A stretch of 9,470 nucleotides of DNA from CAZPHI01 sp964586425. GTDB lineage: Bacteria > Bacillota > Clostridia > Lachnospirales > Lachnospiraceae. Below the pieces are notes generated by a model, which was not told the origin of the DNA, did not search any database, and worked only from the letters and a program-made list of their open reading frames with translations. A program made the translations under genes and the position numbers. Positions 1 through 6,983 of the stretch are shown piece by piece. Where the stretch lies: positions 1-9,470 of the forward strand of contig CAZPHI010000071.1 in assembly GCA_964586425.1 (NCBI GenBank), read 5' to 3'. How positions within the stretch are numbered: the first letter of the stretch is position 1; each line of letters starts with the position of its first letter.

Positions 1-114
1 GGGCTTGCTTTTTTTCTTCCCTTGCCTTAAATCGCCAGTTTTCGCCAGCCAAAGCCGGTCAAAGCCATCAAAAGCAAGTAAAAACCGCCAGCCCACCAGC
101 TTTTCGCCAGTCCT
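1..114. repeat. GC-richer element with about 10-bp periodicity
   Basis: The plus strand carries four CGCCAG hexamers (33-38, 43-48, 86-91, 105-110) and successive decamers beginning AAAGCC or AAAGCA at 51, 61 and 71. A 9-bp perfect inverted repeat, CTTGCTTTT (4-12) and AAAAGCAAG (70-78), encloses much of it. Composition is more GC-rich and less varied than the genes beside it. It follows the radical SAM stop directly and runs to the window edge. On the minus strand one frame is open throughout, and it is the radical SAM frame beyond its TAG. No T-run terminator was seen. Confidence 0.6.
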
Positions 115-1278
115 CTACTTACTCTTAGGCTTTGCCATTCCGAACTTAATCGTCTTAACTCCAGCTTTGAACAAGCTTGGGAAATGCATTAATATATTAG
201 AATATGCCTGATTAGCAAGTGGACATGCACATTTGCCATGGCGAATATATCTTCTTACTTTTTCTGCTTTTTTTGAATACCAGAGTTTCTGGAAATCGTA
301 ATCGTATTCTCTTAAGTTGCCCATCTGCTTATCGTATCCAAGTACGCAACATGGCCATACGCCACCATCATAGTTGATATGTACATTAGATACACCTGCA
401 TAACATGGAATAACCTGACGCTTCTCCTCAAGAATTTTGCCTGCAATGTCATAATATGTAACTCGAAGAGCTTCTGTAGTCTTAGCAAGACTCTTCTTAG
501 AACCAATGTTATCCTCAACTTTTCTGGCAAAATCCTTAATAAGTCTCTGGTAGACATCAGCTGGTGGTGTAATTGGGTCATCTAAGTTAAAGAACTCTGT
601 TCTACATTCAGCGACTTCATTACGGTAACTCTCTACACCGAGTGAATGAACAAAATCTTCAATCTCCTCTAAATCATTGATATTGAAGTTAGAGATAACC
701 GTTCCAAGTTCAAGATGGAAGTTATCATACTTGTCTTCAAGCTTCTTCAAACCGTCTATAGTCTTTAATAAGCATTTGAAATTACCCTTAACACCACGGA
801 TTTCATCATGCTTATCACCTACGCCATCAATTGAAGGCTTAACTGTGAATTGAACTGATGGGTCATAACGTCTAACAATCTTAATGATTTTCTCTGTGTT
901 AGCAATAATCTTATCTGAAAGAATTGCGTTAGTAGGTGTGTGAAGTACCCTTGGTTTAAGGTATTTGCACGCAAGCTCGAATATCTCAGGAAGATCATCT
1001 CTCATGAAAGGCTCGCCGCCGCTGACATTGAAGAAATACACATGGTGCATACTCTTGAATATCTTCTCGATTTCATCAAGCTTAAGATCCTTCTGTGGTC
1101 TTGTTGGGTCCTGGCAATACATGTTACCAATCTGACATGTCTTGCATCGTGACTGACATGCAGCTGTTACTGAATATGTCAGTGTCATTGGGTCGAAATT
1201 CTTAGTTCCGAACCATCTGTTCATCTTATAGCTCACCATATATGGCGATATTCTAAAAAACAAATCACTCTTTTTCAT
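115..1278 (-). CDS. Radical SAM protein with SPASM-like C-terminal cysteines
   Basis: 387-residue cytoplasmic enzyme predicted to cleave S-adenosylmethionine at a [4Fe-4S] cluster. The cluster motif CxxxCxxC is C41, C45, C48; a SAM-binding GGEP follows at 87-90, and an IDGxxxxHDxxRG segment at about 150-162 is typical of MoaA/PqqE-like radical SAM proteins. C292, C310, C311, C350 and C352 form a C-terminal set resembling a SPASM/twitch auxiliary cluster. The ATG at 1278 has an ideal AAGGAG (1284-1289) five bases upstream. It is the last gene of the visible run, 75 bases after the SDR gene. The C-terminal tail is basic and partly hydrophobic, so membrane association is possible. SPASM proteins often modify peptides, but no precursor peptide is recognisable here; the neighbours suggest a sugar, lipid or glycoconjugate substrate. 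That is inference. Fold is confident, substrate unknown. Confidence 0.9.
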   Translation of the reverse strand: MKKSDLFFRISPYMVSYKMNRWFGTKNFDPMTLTYSVTAACQSRCKTCQIGNMYCQDPTRPQKDLKLDEIEKIFKSMHHVYFFNVSGGEPFMRDDLPEIFELACKYLKPRVLHTPTNAILSDKIIANTEKIIKIVRRYDPSVQFTVKPSIDGVGDKHDEIRGVKGNFKCLLKTIDGLKKLEDKYDNFHLELGTVISNFNINDLEEIEDFVHSLGVESYRNEVAECRTEFFNLDDPITPPADVYQRLIKDFARKVEDNIGSKKSLAKTTEALRVTYYDIAGKILEEKRQVIPCYAGVSNVHINYDGGVWPCCVLGYDKQMGNLREYDYDFQKLWYSKKAEKVRRYIRHGKCACPLANQAYSNILMHFPSLFKAGVKTIKFGMAKPKSK

Positions 1279-1283
1279 ATTAA

Positions 1284-1289
1284 CTCCTT
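1284..1289 (-). promoter_or_regulatory. Ribosome binding site of the radical SAM gene
   Basis: AAGGAG on the minus strand, five bases before the ATG at 1278. It fixes that start, and lies at the end of the second copy of the duplicated stretch that fills this gap. Confidence 0.85.
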
Positions 1290-1304
1290 CTATCTACTGT
1301 GCTT

Positions 1305-1353
1305 TATATCTTCTTAAACTTTATATTATCTATGTTCTATATCTTCTCAAACT
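1305..1353 (-). repeat. Imperfect direct repeat between the SDR and radical SAM genes
   Basis: The minus strand carries AGTTTGAGAAGATATA (1338-1353) and AGTTTAAGAAGATATA (1305-1320), 15 of 16 bases identical and 33 bases apart. Similarity continues weakly beyond each core (ACATAGATA against ACAGTAGATA), suggesting an old tandem duplication of about 33-35 bases. The first copy begins directly after the SDR stop codon. The second runs into the ribosome binding site of the radical SAM gene. No hairpin or clear promoter was seen. Confidence 0.7.
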
Positions 1354-2349
1354 CTACAACAATCCCTGCTCATTGCACCACTTGATTGTCTCTGCCATCC
1401 CGCGTCTTATCGGGTATTCAGGTGCGTATCCAATCTCTTCCATGGCCTTTGCACTTGTCGTACTGTGGTCAACCGCCAGGAAATCAATCTTGCTCTTAGA
1501 CACAAAACCGTCTTTTTTTAAAAATGTTTTGAACATCCAGTCAATTACCGAAGCTATCGCAACCGACAGTGGATAGCCGATGTTGATATGCATCAGCTTT
1601 GACTGTGTGCAGTCTGCAATCGTTGTCAGGTATTCTAGCGAAGTCACATCCTGCGCCGCTGACAGATTGTATGTATTGTTGTATGCTTTCGCATTCCCAA
1701 TGCATCTTACAATACCCTGTGCAACGTCCGCTACATATGTTGGATGAAGATATGATTTGCCGGATGTAGTAAGAGCAAATCGCTTATTCTTGATATTCTT
1801 ATACATCTTCACTCTTCTATAATCGCCTGGTCCATACACAAAATCAGGTCTGATAATTGTATAGGTCAGATTCTCATCATGAGTTTCACAATACGCCTTA
1901 ACGTACTTTTCCGCCTCTACCTTGCTCTTCTCATAAGCATTTCTCGCATTATACGCTGTATCTTCTGTACAAAGTCGATGTCCAAATCCTTGAACACCAG
2001 GTGTGCTTACATAGATGAACTGGCTGACTTTCGCCCTGCTGCAAGCTTTGAGCATTCTGGCTGTCAGCTTAATATTACTGTCTATGAACATCTTATCCGT
2101 TACTCCTGCACCGCCCATCTGCCCTATCAGATGTATGCATGCGTCACAACCTTCAAGTGCTGCGACGACGGATTTGCCGCTGTCATAATCTACTACCTTT
2201 TTCTCTACCCTTGTAATATTATCAATATGCTCCGTTTTGCTATTCTCTCTTACAAGACAACAAACTGTAGCTTCCGGTAATCTTTCTCTCAATTCCTTGA
2301 TTACCCAGCTGCCAATGAATCCTGTGGCTCCTGTCACTGCAACTTTCAT
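1354..2349 (-). CDS. NAD(P)-dependent epimerase/dehydratase-like protein (extended SDR)
   Basis: 331-residue cytoplasmic Rossmann-fold protein of the extended short-chain dehydrogenase/reductase family, which acts on nucleotide sugars. Visible are the nucleotide-binding TGATGFIG at 6-13, an S/T pair at 115-116 in the YVST segment, the catalytic YxxxK as Y139 and K143, RPDFVYGPGD at 167-176, and HPTYVADVA at 202-210. Length is usual for GalE/RmlB-like enzymes. The ATG at 2349 is the first possible start, because an in-frame TGA lies two codons upstream. The likely Shine-Dalgarno AGGA (2361-2364) has a long spacer of 11 bases, so translation may depend partly on coupling with the GT4 gene ending 36 bases upstream. 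The substrate cannot be read from sequence; a 4-epimerase, dehydratase or reductase role all remain possible, as does an atypical SDR with another substrate. Confidence 0.88.
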   Translation of the reverse strand: MKVAVTGATGFIGSWVIKELRERLPEATVCCLVRENSKTEHIDNITRVEKKVVDYDSGKSVVAALEGCDACIHLIGQMGGAGVTDKMFIDSNIKLTARMLKACSRAKVSQFIYVSTPGVQGFGHRLCTEDTAYNARNAYEKSKVEAEKYVKAYCETHDENLTYTIIRPDFVYGPGDYRRVKMYKNIKNKRFALTTSGKSYLHPTYVADVAQGIVRCIGNAKAYNNTYNLSAAQDVTSLEYLTTIADCTQSKLMHINIGYPLSVAIASVIDWMFKTFLKKDGFVSKSKIDFLAVDHSTTSAKAMEEIGYAPEYPIRRGMAETIKWCNEQGLL

Positions 2350-2384
2350 CTCTCACACATTCCTTTATAATTAATATGATGCAT

Positions 2385-3515
2385 CTATCGAGTTTCTTCT
2401 CCGAGTCTGTCTACCACTTCAACCATTCTGTCCCACGAGTATCTATAGCTTTCCTCAAGGACATGTTGGCGATATTCAGTCTCTAAACTATTATTATAAT
2501 ACTTTATTACCGCTTGCGCTATAGCTTTATGATTTTCTGGCTCAACAATTATTCCAGTTTTACCATCTGTTACCACATCCGGAAGTCCTCCGACGCGCGT
2601 TACGATAACTGGCATCTCAAAACCGTAGGCAATCTGCACGATTCCGCTCTGTGTTGCCGACTCATAAGGCAGTACGCAGACGTTGCTGGCGGCAAAATAT
2701 TGTTCCACCTCGTTATCCGGTGTATACCCGTCATGAATCTCAACCACATCGCTGATTTCGTTCTCGTTAATAATGGACATATAATCTTCTTTGTCGCCAC
2801 CGAATTCGCCGACCACCAAAAGCTTCACATTAGGTACATTCTGCTTAATCTCAGGCATTGCCCTAAGCAGATGCTTAAGACCCTTGTACTCTCTAACAAA
2901 TCCAAAGAACAGCATAACATTATCTTCTTTGCCGATGCCAAGAAGCTCTCTCGCCTCGTCACGTCCCATATTCTTAATGCGAAATGCGTTATAAGTCGGA
3001 TGGACTGTTTGCTCAAACACCGCGTCCGGCTTGATTGAGAGCAAATCATCTTTATCCATGCTTGACTGTACAATGAATCTGCTGCCGTTCTTTAACACCA
3101 TCTTCGCAAGCTTTCTATCCATTGGAAATCTTTCATGAGGAAATACATTATGGCACACGAACAGCTTCTTAATCTTCCTTGTCATCTTCTCGATGCACCA
3201 GTAGCATGGCGCAAAGTAAGGATGCCACCACTGCATTATGATCATGTCAGGTTTCATCTTTCTTAACTTATGCGCAGTTGTAATCCAGTTGAATGGATTC
3301 GCTGTGTTAATCATATACTCAACATTATCCGGCTTAAAAGAATCATTCTCATAATCCTTCTGCTCTTTTTTATACATGAACTTTGGATACTGTAATTTGA
3401 ATGAAGCCACTGTCACGTCATATTCTTTGGCAAGTGCGTTACTCATAAGGCTTGTATAATGCGAGATTCCGCCTTTGTATGGGTACACTGGTCCAATAAC
3501 AACTATCTTTTTCAT
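2385..3515 (-). CDS. Family GT4-like glycosyltransferase
   Basis: 376-residue GT-B-fold enzyme that would transfer a sugar from a nucleotide donor to a lipid-linked acceptor at the cytoplasmic face. It shows the N-terminal GGISHYT loop (15-21), the donor-phosphate segment FFGFVREYKGL (203-213, with R208 and K211), VVGEFGG (234-240), and LPYESATQSGIVQIAYGFEMPVI with E285. The second acidic residue of the canonical EX7E motif is not present; the QSGIVQIAY sequence stands in its place. The start chosen is ATG 3515, preceded by AGGAG (3523-3527) with a 7-base spacer, and giving the family-typical beginning MKKIVVIGP. The frame is open to 3578, but that extension of 21 residues has no family character. 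Donor sugar, linkage and acceptor cannot be predicted. It sits between the lysozyme and SDR genes and likely builds the same glycan. Confidence 0.9.
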   Translation of the reverse strand: MKKIVVIGPVYPYKGGISHYTSLMSNALAKEYDVTVASFKLQYPKFMYKKEQKDYENDSFKPDNVEYMINTANPFNWITTAHKLRKMKPDMIIMQWWHPYFAPCYWCIEKMTRKIKKLFVCHNVFPHERFPMDRKLAKMVLKNGSRFIVQSSMDKDDLLSIKPDAVFEQTVHPTYNAFRIKNMGRDEARELLGIGKEDNVMLFFGFVREYKGLKHLLRAMPEIKQNVPNVKLLVVGEFGGDKEDYMSIINENEISDVVEIHDGYTPDNEVEQYFAASNVCVLPYESATQSGIVQIAYGFEMPVIVTRVGGLPDVVTDGKTGIIVEPENHKAIAQAVIKYYNNSLETEYRQHVLEESYRYSWDRMVEVVDRLGEETR

Positions 3516-3697
3516 AACATTTCTCCTATCCGAATATTTTATGTAATTACACATGTTAACAAACATACCCGCAGACAAAAGCTACGGCCTACGGGCATAT
3601 ATTCTTGTTGTTCTATTGTTTTATAATTTGGCAGCCTACGTGGTGTTAGAACGTGGTGTTAGAACTTGGTGTTAGAACTTGGTATTAGACTTTGTTG
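3516..3697 (-). other. 182-base gap between lysozyme and GT4 genes
   Basis: This is the longest gap between protein genes in the window. Reading on the minus strand it holds most of the 13-bp repeat array, then an AT-rich stretch, a 7-bp hairpin (3589-3595 with 3568-3574, one G-U pair, 14-base loop) without a following T-run, and then the GT4 ribosome binding site. A weak promoter-like pair, TTGTTA followed 15 bases later by TAAAAT, lies just before the GT4 gene, but the spacing is short and I do not count it as a promoter. The gap could hold an internal promoter or an RNA-processing site; neither is established. Confidence 0.5.
3523..3527 (-). promoter_or_regulatory. Ribosome binding site setting the GT4 start
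   Basis: AGGAG on the minus strand, seven bases before ATG 3515. It decides for the shorter protein over the open frame reaching 3578. Confidence 0.85.
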
Positions 3698-3706
3698 TTA
3701 GAACTT
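3642..3706 (-). repeat. 13-bp tandem repeat spanning the lysozyme stop codon
   Basis: Five consecutive 13-bp units, at 3642, 3655, 3668, 3681 and 3694. The plus-strand consensus is GGTGTTAGAACTT (minus AAGTTCTAACACC). The unit at 3668 and the one at 3655 are identical; the others differ at one to three positions. The lysozyme stop TAA (3698-3700) is inside the first unit met by the ribosome. Each unit keeps a TAA, and since 13 is not a multiple of three, successive units place TAA in all three minus-strand frames. Confidence 0.9.
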
Positions 3707-5737
3707 GATGTTCATATCAACATTGCCTTTAATTCCTGGTACCGTGCCCTGACTTGTGTACTGCCACATAATATAATTGCCATCATAAGTACATTCATCA
3801 GCGTATTGTGCAACCCAGAAAGCAAATCCCTTAACGTTATCTTCCTTAAGAACATTCATGAAGAAGTTAACGTAAGTATATAATCCAACATTATATCCGT
3901 GACTCCTGATTGTATCAAGATACACATAGCAAAAATCGCACACCAGCTGTGTATTCTCATATGGATTCAAACCATGTTTAAGCATATACGCTGGGTCCTC
4001 TACATCATAGAATACTCCGAGCTCCGGATTAAATCCATCAATCATTCTTAATGTATGGTCGATTTCACTCTGCACATCATCCATAGAAACTGCATATGAA
4101 TACAGATATACACCATATGGAATTCCTAGTCTTTCACACTCTGTCATATTATAGACAGCTTTTGTATCATCCTGCTTCCAGTTGCCATTCTCATCCTGCT
4201 CATTGTTACCATATCCGATTCTGATAATCGCAAATTCAATTCCCGAATCCCTAACTGCCTGCCAGTTAATATCACCCTGATACTGTGATACATCAATTCC
4301 ATAAGAAACATCGCTAATTGTTCCCGTTGCAAATCCAATCTCAGAAGTAATCTGTGCATATCTTGCTATAGCCTCCTGGGAGCCGATAACATTTCTAAAG
4401 CACTGCGTTCTTAACATTCCGCCATGATTAATCTGCGAAGTGTAATCTGCAAGGCCCGATGGGTCAGGATTTCTTCCAAGACACACATTATATATTCTTG
4501 TTACGAATTCTTCTGTTGATAATTCCTGCGTAATTACGCCCTGTGAGAATACAAGGTCATATTGCATCTGTAAAAATGTTGTTTCTCCGTTATTAACCAT
4601 TCTAAAGAATTTGGCGACTTCTTCCGGCAGTCCATAATATCCAAGAGCTGCCTGATAGCTTTCGCATACTCTGTATACAAGGTTCATATTGATGCTGTCA
4701 GTTACCTTGATGCTTCCTGCTGTAAGATTGCTCTTGCTGCAGATATCCTTGAATTCTGCCGACGTTCCGAATTCATTAATAACATAATCTTTTGATATTC
4801 CTAATGCAAGAATAGTTGCCCAAAGGTTAGCGCCCTTATCATCAGCTTTACGATTCATCATTGTCTCATACATAAGTTTTACTGTGTCAAGTGATGAATA
4901 ACCTTTGTCTGTATATTCTGTACTATCGAAAAATACTGCTACAACCTGGCTTCCATTAAGTGTTCCATCCAGTAACCATCCAGTCCACGAATTAAGTCCA
5001 TCCGCCTCACCATTACGTGAGAGTACGAGCTTATACATTCTATTAACGAACGCAGTAACATTATAGTCTTTATCCCTATTCTCTGTTAAAGCAATCTCAC
5101 CCTGCATTACGCCATAGCTTTCGCATATCCCTGCAAATTCCTCTGAACCTACAAACTGACTTGCAATAAAGTTTCTCGACATTCCATTCTGATATACTGT
5201 TGACCACTCTGTAAGCCCTGCTTCATCGCTGGCTCTTCCAAGAAGTGTTCTATATAGAATCTCAACAAGTTGCTGCGCTGTAAGTGATTTTGCAACGAAT
5301 TCCTTGCTGTTAATGAACTGCGATACCACCTCGGCTGCTGTAATCTTGCCCTCAGTAAGCATATCGCTCCAAAGCTCAAGTCCATCAAAATCAGCTTCTC
5401 TATCTAATATATTCTGATATAATCTGATTACAAACTGCTCAACAAGCGTATAATCATCATCGATATCCTTCGCCTGGTCTTCGCTTATATTAATCAAATC
5501 AAGTCTCTCATTTGCTACATCGCCTGCAGCCTCATTATCTGCAACTGCATTGTCTGCAACTGCATTGTCATTGACTGCATTATCTGCCACATTCACGCTC
5601 TGCTCCTGCGCCACGCTCTGTGCCTTAGCCACGCTCTCTGTCTGCGGCTGCGCGGCCATCACAGTTGTCGATAACAACATCACGCACGCGAGTGTACACG
5701 CCGCTGACTTCTTAATAACATTTATCATCTTTCTCAC
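3698..5737 (-). CDS. Secreted GH25 lysozyme with tandem DUF4214 repeats
   Basis: 679 residues from the preferred GTG start. A signal peptide covers about residues 1-28 (KK, hydrophobic stretch, cleavage likely after VMA). Then comes a Gln/Ala/Asn/Asp-rich linker with pentapeptide repeats (about 47-75), and five recognisable DUF4214 units at roughly 97-147, 152-203, 227-276, 283-331 and 407-456, with the LYxxxLxRxxDxxGLxxW signature clearest in the second. Residues 345-405 may be a degenerate sixth. The C-terminal 200 residues are a GH25 muramidase domain: GIDVSQYQGDINW from 480, catalytic-type DVE at 578-580, WVAQY at 641-645, and a final MWQYTSQG segment. It should cut the glycan strand of peptidoglycan outside the membrane. 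It starts 16 bases after the ugd stop. DUF4214 function is not settled; binding surface polymer or protein is inference. Confidence 0.9.
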   Translation of the reverse strand: MRKMINVIKKSAACTLACVMLLSTTVMAAQPQTESVAKAQSVAQEQSVNVADNAVNDNAVADNAVADNEAAGDVANERLDLINISEDQAKDIDDDYTLVEQFVIRLYQNILDREADFDGLELWSDMLTEGKITAAEVVSQFINSKEFVAKSLTAQQLVEILYRTLLGRASDEAGLTEWSTVYQNGMSRNFIASQFVGSEEFAGICESYGVMQGEIALTENRDKDYNVTAFVNRMYKLVLSRNGEADGLNSWTGWLLDGTLNGSQVVAVFFDSTEYTDKGYSSLDTVKLMYETMMNRKADDKGANLWATILALGISKDYVINEFGTSAEFKDICSKSNLTAGSIKVTDSINMNLVYRVCESYQAALGYYGLPEEVAKFFRMVNNGETTFLQMQYDLVFSQGVITQELSTEEFVTRIYNVCLGRNPDPSGLADYTSQINHGGMLRTQCFRNVIGSQEAIARYAQITSEIGFATGTISDVSYGIDVSQYQGDINWQAVRDSGIEFAIIRIGYGNNEQDENGNWKQDDTKAVYNMTECERLGIPYGVYLYSYAVSMDDVQSEIDHTLRMIDGFNPELGVFYDVEDPAYMLKHGLNPYENTQLVCDFCYVYLDTIRSHGYNVGLYTYVNFFMNVLKEDNVKGFAFWVAQYADECTYDGNYIMWQYTSQGTVPGIKGNVDMNIKF
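5523..5597 (-). repeat. 15-bp repeats encoding an Ala-Asp-Asn-Ala-Val linker
   Basis: Five 15-bp units lie within the lysozyme gene. Units 5538-5552 and 5553-5567 are identical (plus strand TCTGCAACTGCATTG); those at 5523, 5568 and 5583 are diverged or partial. They encode pentads such as DNAVA, DNAVN and DNEAA just after the signal peptide. The unit is a multiple of three, so copy-number change would alter linker length without breaking the frame. Confidence 0.85.
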
Positions 5738-5743
5738 TTTAAC

Positions 5744-5750
5744 ATCACCT
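5744..5750 (-). promoter_or_regulatory. Ribosome binding site setting the lysozyme start
   Basis: AGGTGAT on the minus strand, six bases before GTG 5735-5737. An ATG three codons further in (5726-5728) is the main alternative, but its upstream GTGAGAAAG gives a poorer match and spacing. The open frame reaches back to 5830, but that would overlap ugd by about 75 bases and bury the signal peptide. Confidence 0.7.
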
Positions 5751-5753
5751 TTT

Positions 5754-6959
5754 CTAATCTCTTGAGTATATATCTCTAGTGTATACCTTATCTTTGACAT
5801 CATCAAGAATTGAATCATAACGATTTGCAATAATTACATCGCTCATCTTTGTAAATGCTTCAAAGTCATTAACGATTTTGGCACCCATGAATTCATTATA
5901 ACCAAGCATTGGATCATAGATAACCACCTTAATTCCGCGCTCGCTGATGTTGTTCATTACATCAATAATTGAACTCTGTCTGAAGTTATCGGAATCTGAC
6001 TTCATCGCTAATCGGTATACTCCTACTGTTTCAGGGTTTCTTGCAAGAATTTTGTCAGATATATACTGTTTTCTTGTATCATTCGAAGCTATGATCGCTC
6101 CAATTATATCATTTGGAAGGTCCTTGTAATTGGCAAGGAGCTGCTTTGTATCTTTTGGAAGGCAGTAACCGCCATAGCCGAATGATGGATTATTGTAATG
6201 AAGTCCGATTCGTGGGTCAAGTCCAACCCCCTCAATAATCTGTCTTACATCAAGGTCCTTGCTTTCGGCATACATATCGAGCTCGTTGAAAAATGCTACT
6301 CTAAGTGCAAGATATGTATTAGCAAACAACTTCACTGCCTCAGCTTCTGTTGTATTCGTATACAGCACTGGCGTATCTTTTCTCTTACCTCCCTGCAATA
6401 GCAGATTGGTGTAGATATGCGCTGCTTCATCCAATCTTTCGTTATTTTTCTCATATCCGACAATAATACGTGATGGATAGAGATTATCATAAAGTGCTTT
6501 ACCCTCTCTTAAGAACTCAGGCGAGAACATAATATTATGATATCCTTTTTTCTCTATGAGCGAAGCCGTATATCCTAGAGGGATTGTTGACTTGATTACA
6601 CATATCGCATTAGGATTGTGCTTTTTTACCTTGGCAAGAACTCCTTCTACTGAAGTTGTATCAAAATAATTTCTGTTCTCATCATAGTTTGTTGGTGTTG
6701 CCACAATAACATAATCCGCATCAGCATATGCCTCTTCCTCATTAGTTGTAGCAACAAGATTAAGTTTCTCGTTCTTTAAGTATTCTTCTATCTCTTTATC
6801 AACTATCGGAGAAATCTTCTGATTAATCTTGTGTACTTTTTCTTCATTGATGTCAATGAGCTTAACTTCATTATGCTGTGCCAATAACACTGCATTAGCA
6901 AGCCCTACATAACCAGCACCAGCTACTGTAATCTTATAACACTTTTGTACATCACTCAT
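5754..6959 (-). CDS. ugd: UDP-glucose 6-dehydrogenase
   Basis: 401-residue cytoplasmic enzyme that oxidises UDP-glucose twice with NAD+ to give UDP-glucuronate. Sequence evidence is strong: NAD-binding GAGYVG at 14-19, STIPLG at 124-129, SPEFLREG at 146-153, an EAVKLFANTYLALRVAFFNE segment with K210 and N214, and the catalytic cysteine C266 in GYGGYCLPKDTKQL. The C-terminal UDP-binding domain contains YRLAMKSDSDNFRQSS (315-330). Length is normal for the family and no key residue is missing. ATG 6959 has AGAGG (6967-6971) seven bases upstream. It begins 24 bases after the GT-C gene and ends 16 bases before the lysozyme start, so these three are probably co-transcribed. Activity toward a related UDP-hexose (for example UDP-ManNAc dehydrogenase type) is less likely given the motifs. 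The glucuronate would go into a surface polysaccharide, or serve as precursor of another sugar. Confidence 0.95.
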   Translation of the reverse strand: MSDVQKCYKITVAGAGYVGLANAVLLAQHNEVKLIDINEEKVHKINQKISPIVDKEIEEYLKNEKLNLVATTNEEEAYADADYVIVATPTNYDENRNYFDTTSVEGVLAKVKKHNPNAICVIKSTIPLGYTASLIEKKGYHNIMFSPEFLREGKALYDNLYPSRIIVGYEKNNERLDEAAHIYTNLLLQGGKRKDTPVLYTNTTEAEAVKLFANTYLALRVAFFNELDMYAESKDLDVRQIIEGVGLDPRIGLHYNNPSFGYGGYCLPKDTKQLLANYKDLPNDIIGAIIASNDTRKQYISDKILARNPETVGVYRLAMKSDSDNFRQSSIIDVMNNISERGIKVVIYDPMLGYNEFMGAKIVNDFEAFTKMSDVIIANRYDSILDDVKDKVYTRDIYSRD

Positions 6960-6983
6960 GTCTATGCCTCTATTCCTGTTTTC

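Noticed and set aside
1879..2280. 133-codon open frame on the plus strand
   Set aside because: It is antisense to the SDR gene and has no protein-family character.
2514..3038. 174-codon open frame on the plus strand
   Set aside because: It is antisense to the GT4 gene, whose conserved motifs explain the sequence.
3535..3562. Promoter before the GT4 gene (TTGTTA and TAAAAT on the minus strand)
   Set aside because: The spacer is only 15 bases and the region is AT-rich, so such a match is expected by chance.
3568..3595. Possible terminator between the lysozyme and GT4 genes
   Set aside because: A 7-bp stem with one G-U pair and a 14-base loop exists, but neither strand has a T-run directly after it.
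3642..3706. Possible CRISPR-like array
   Set aside because: The units are 13 bp and directly adjacent, without spacers, and no cas gene is present.
5738..5830. N-terminal extension of the lysozyme to ATG 5830
   Set aside because: It would overlap ugd, place 31 residues before a clear signal peptide, and ignore the well-placed AGGTGAT site at 5744-5750.
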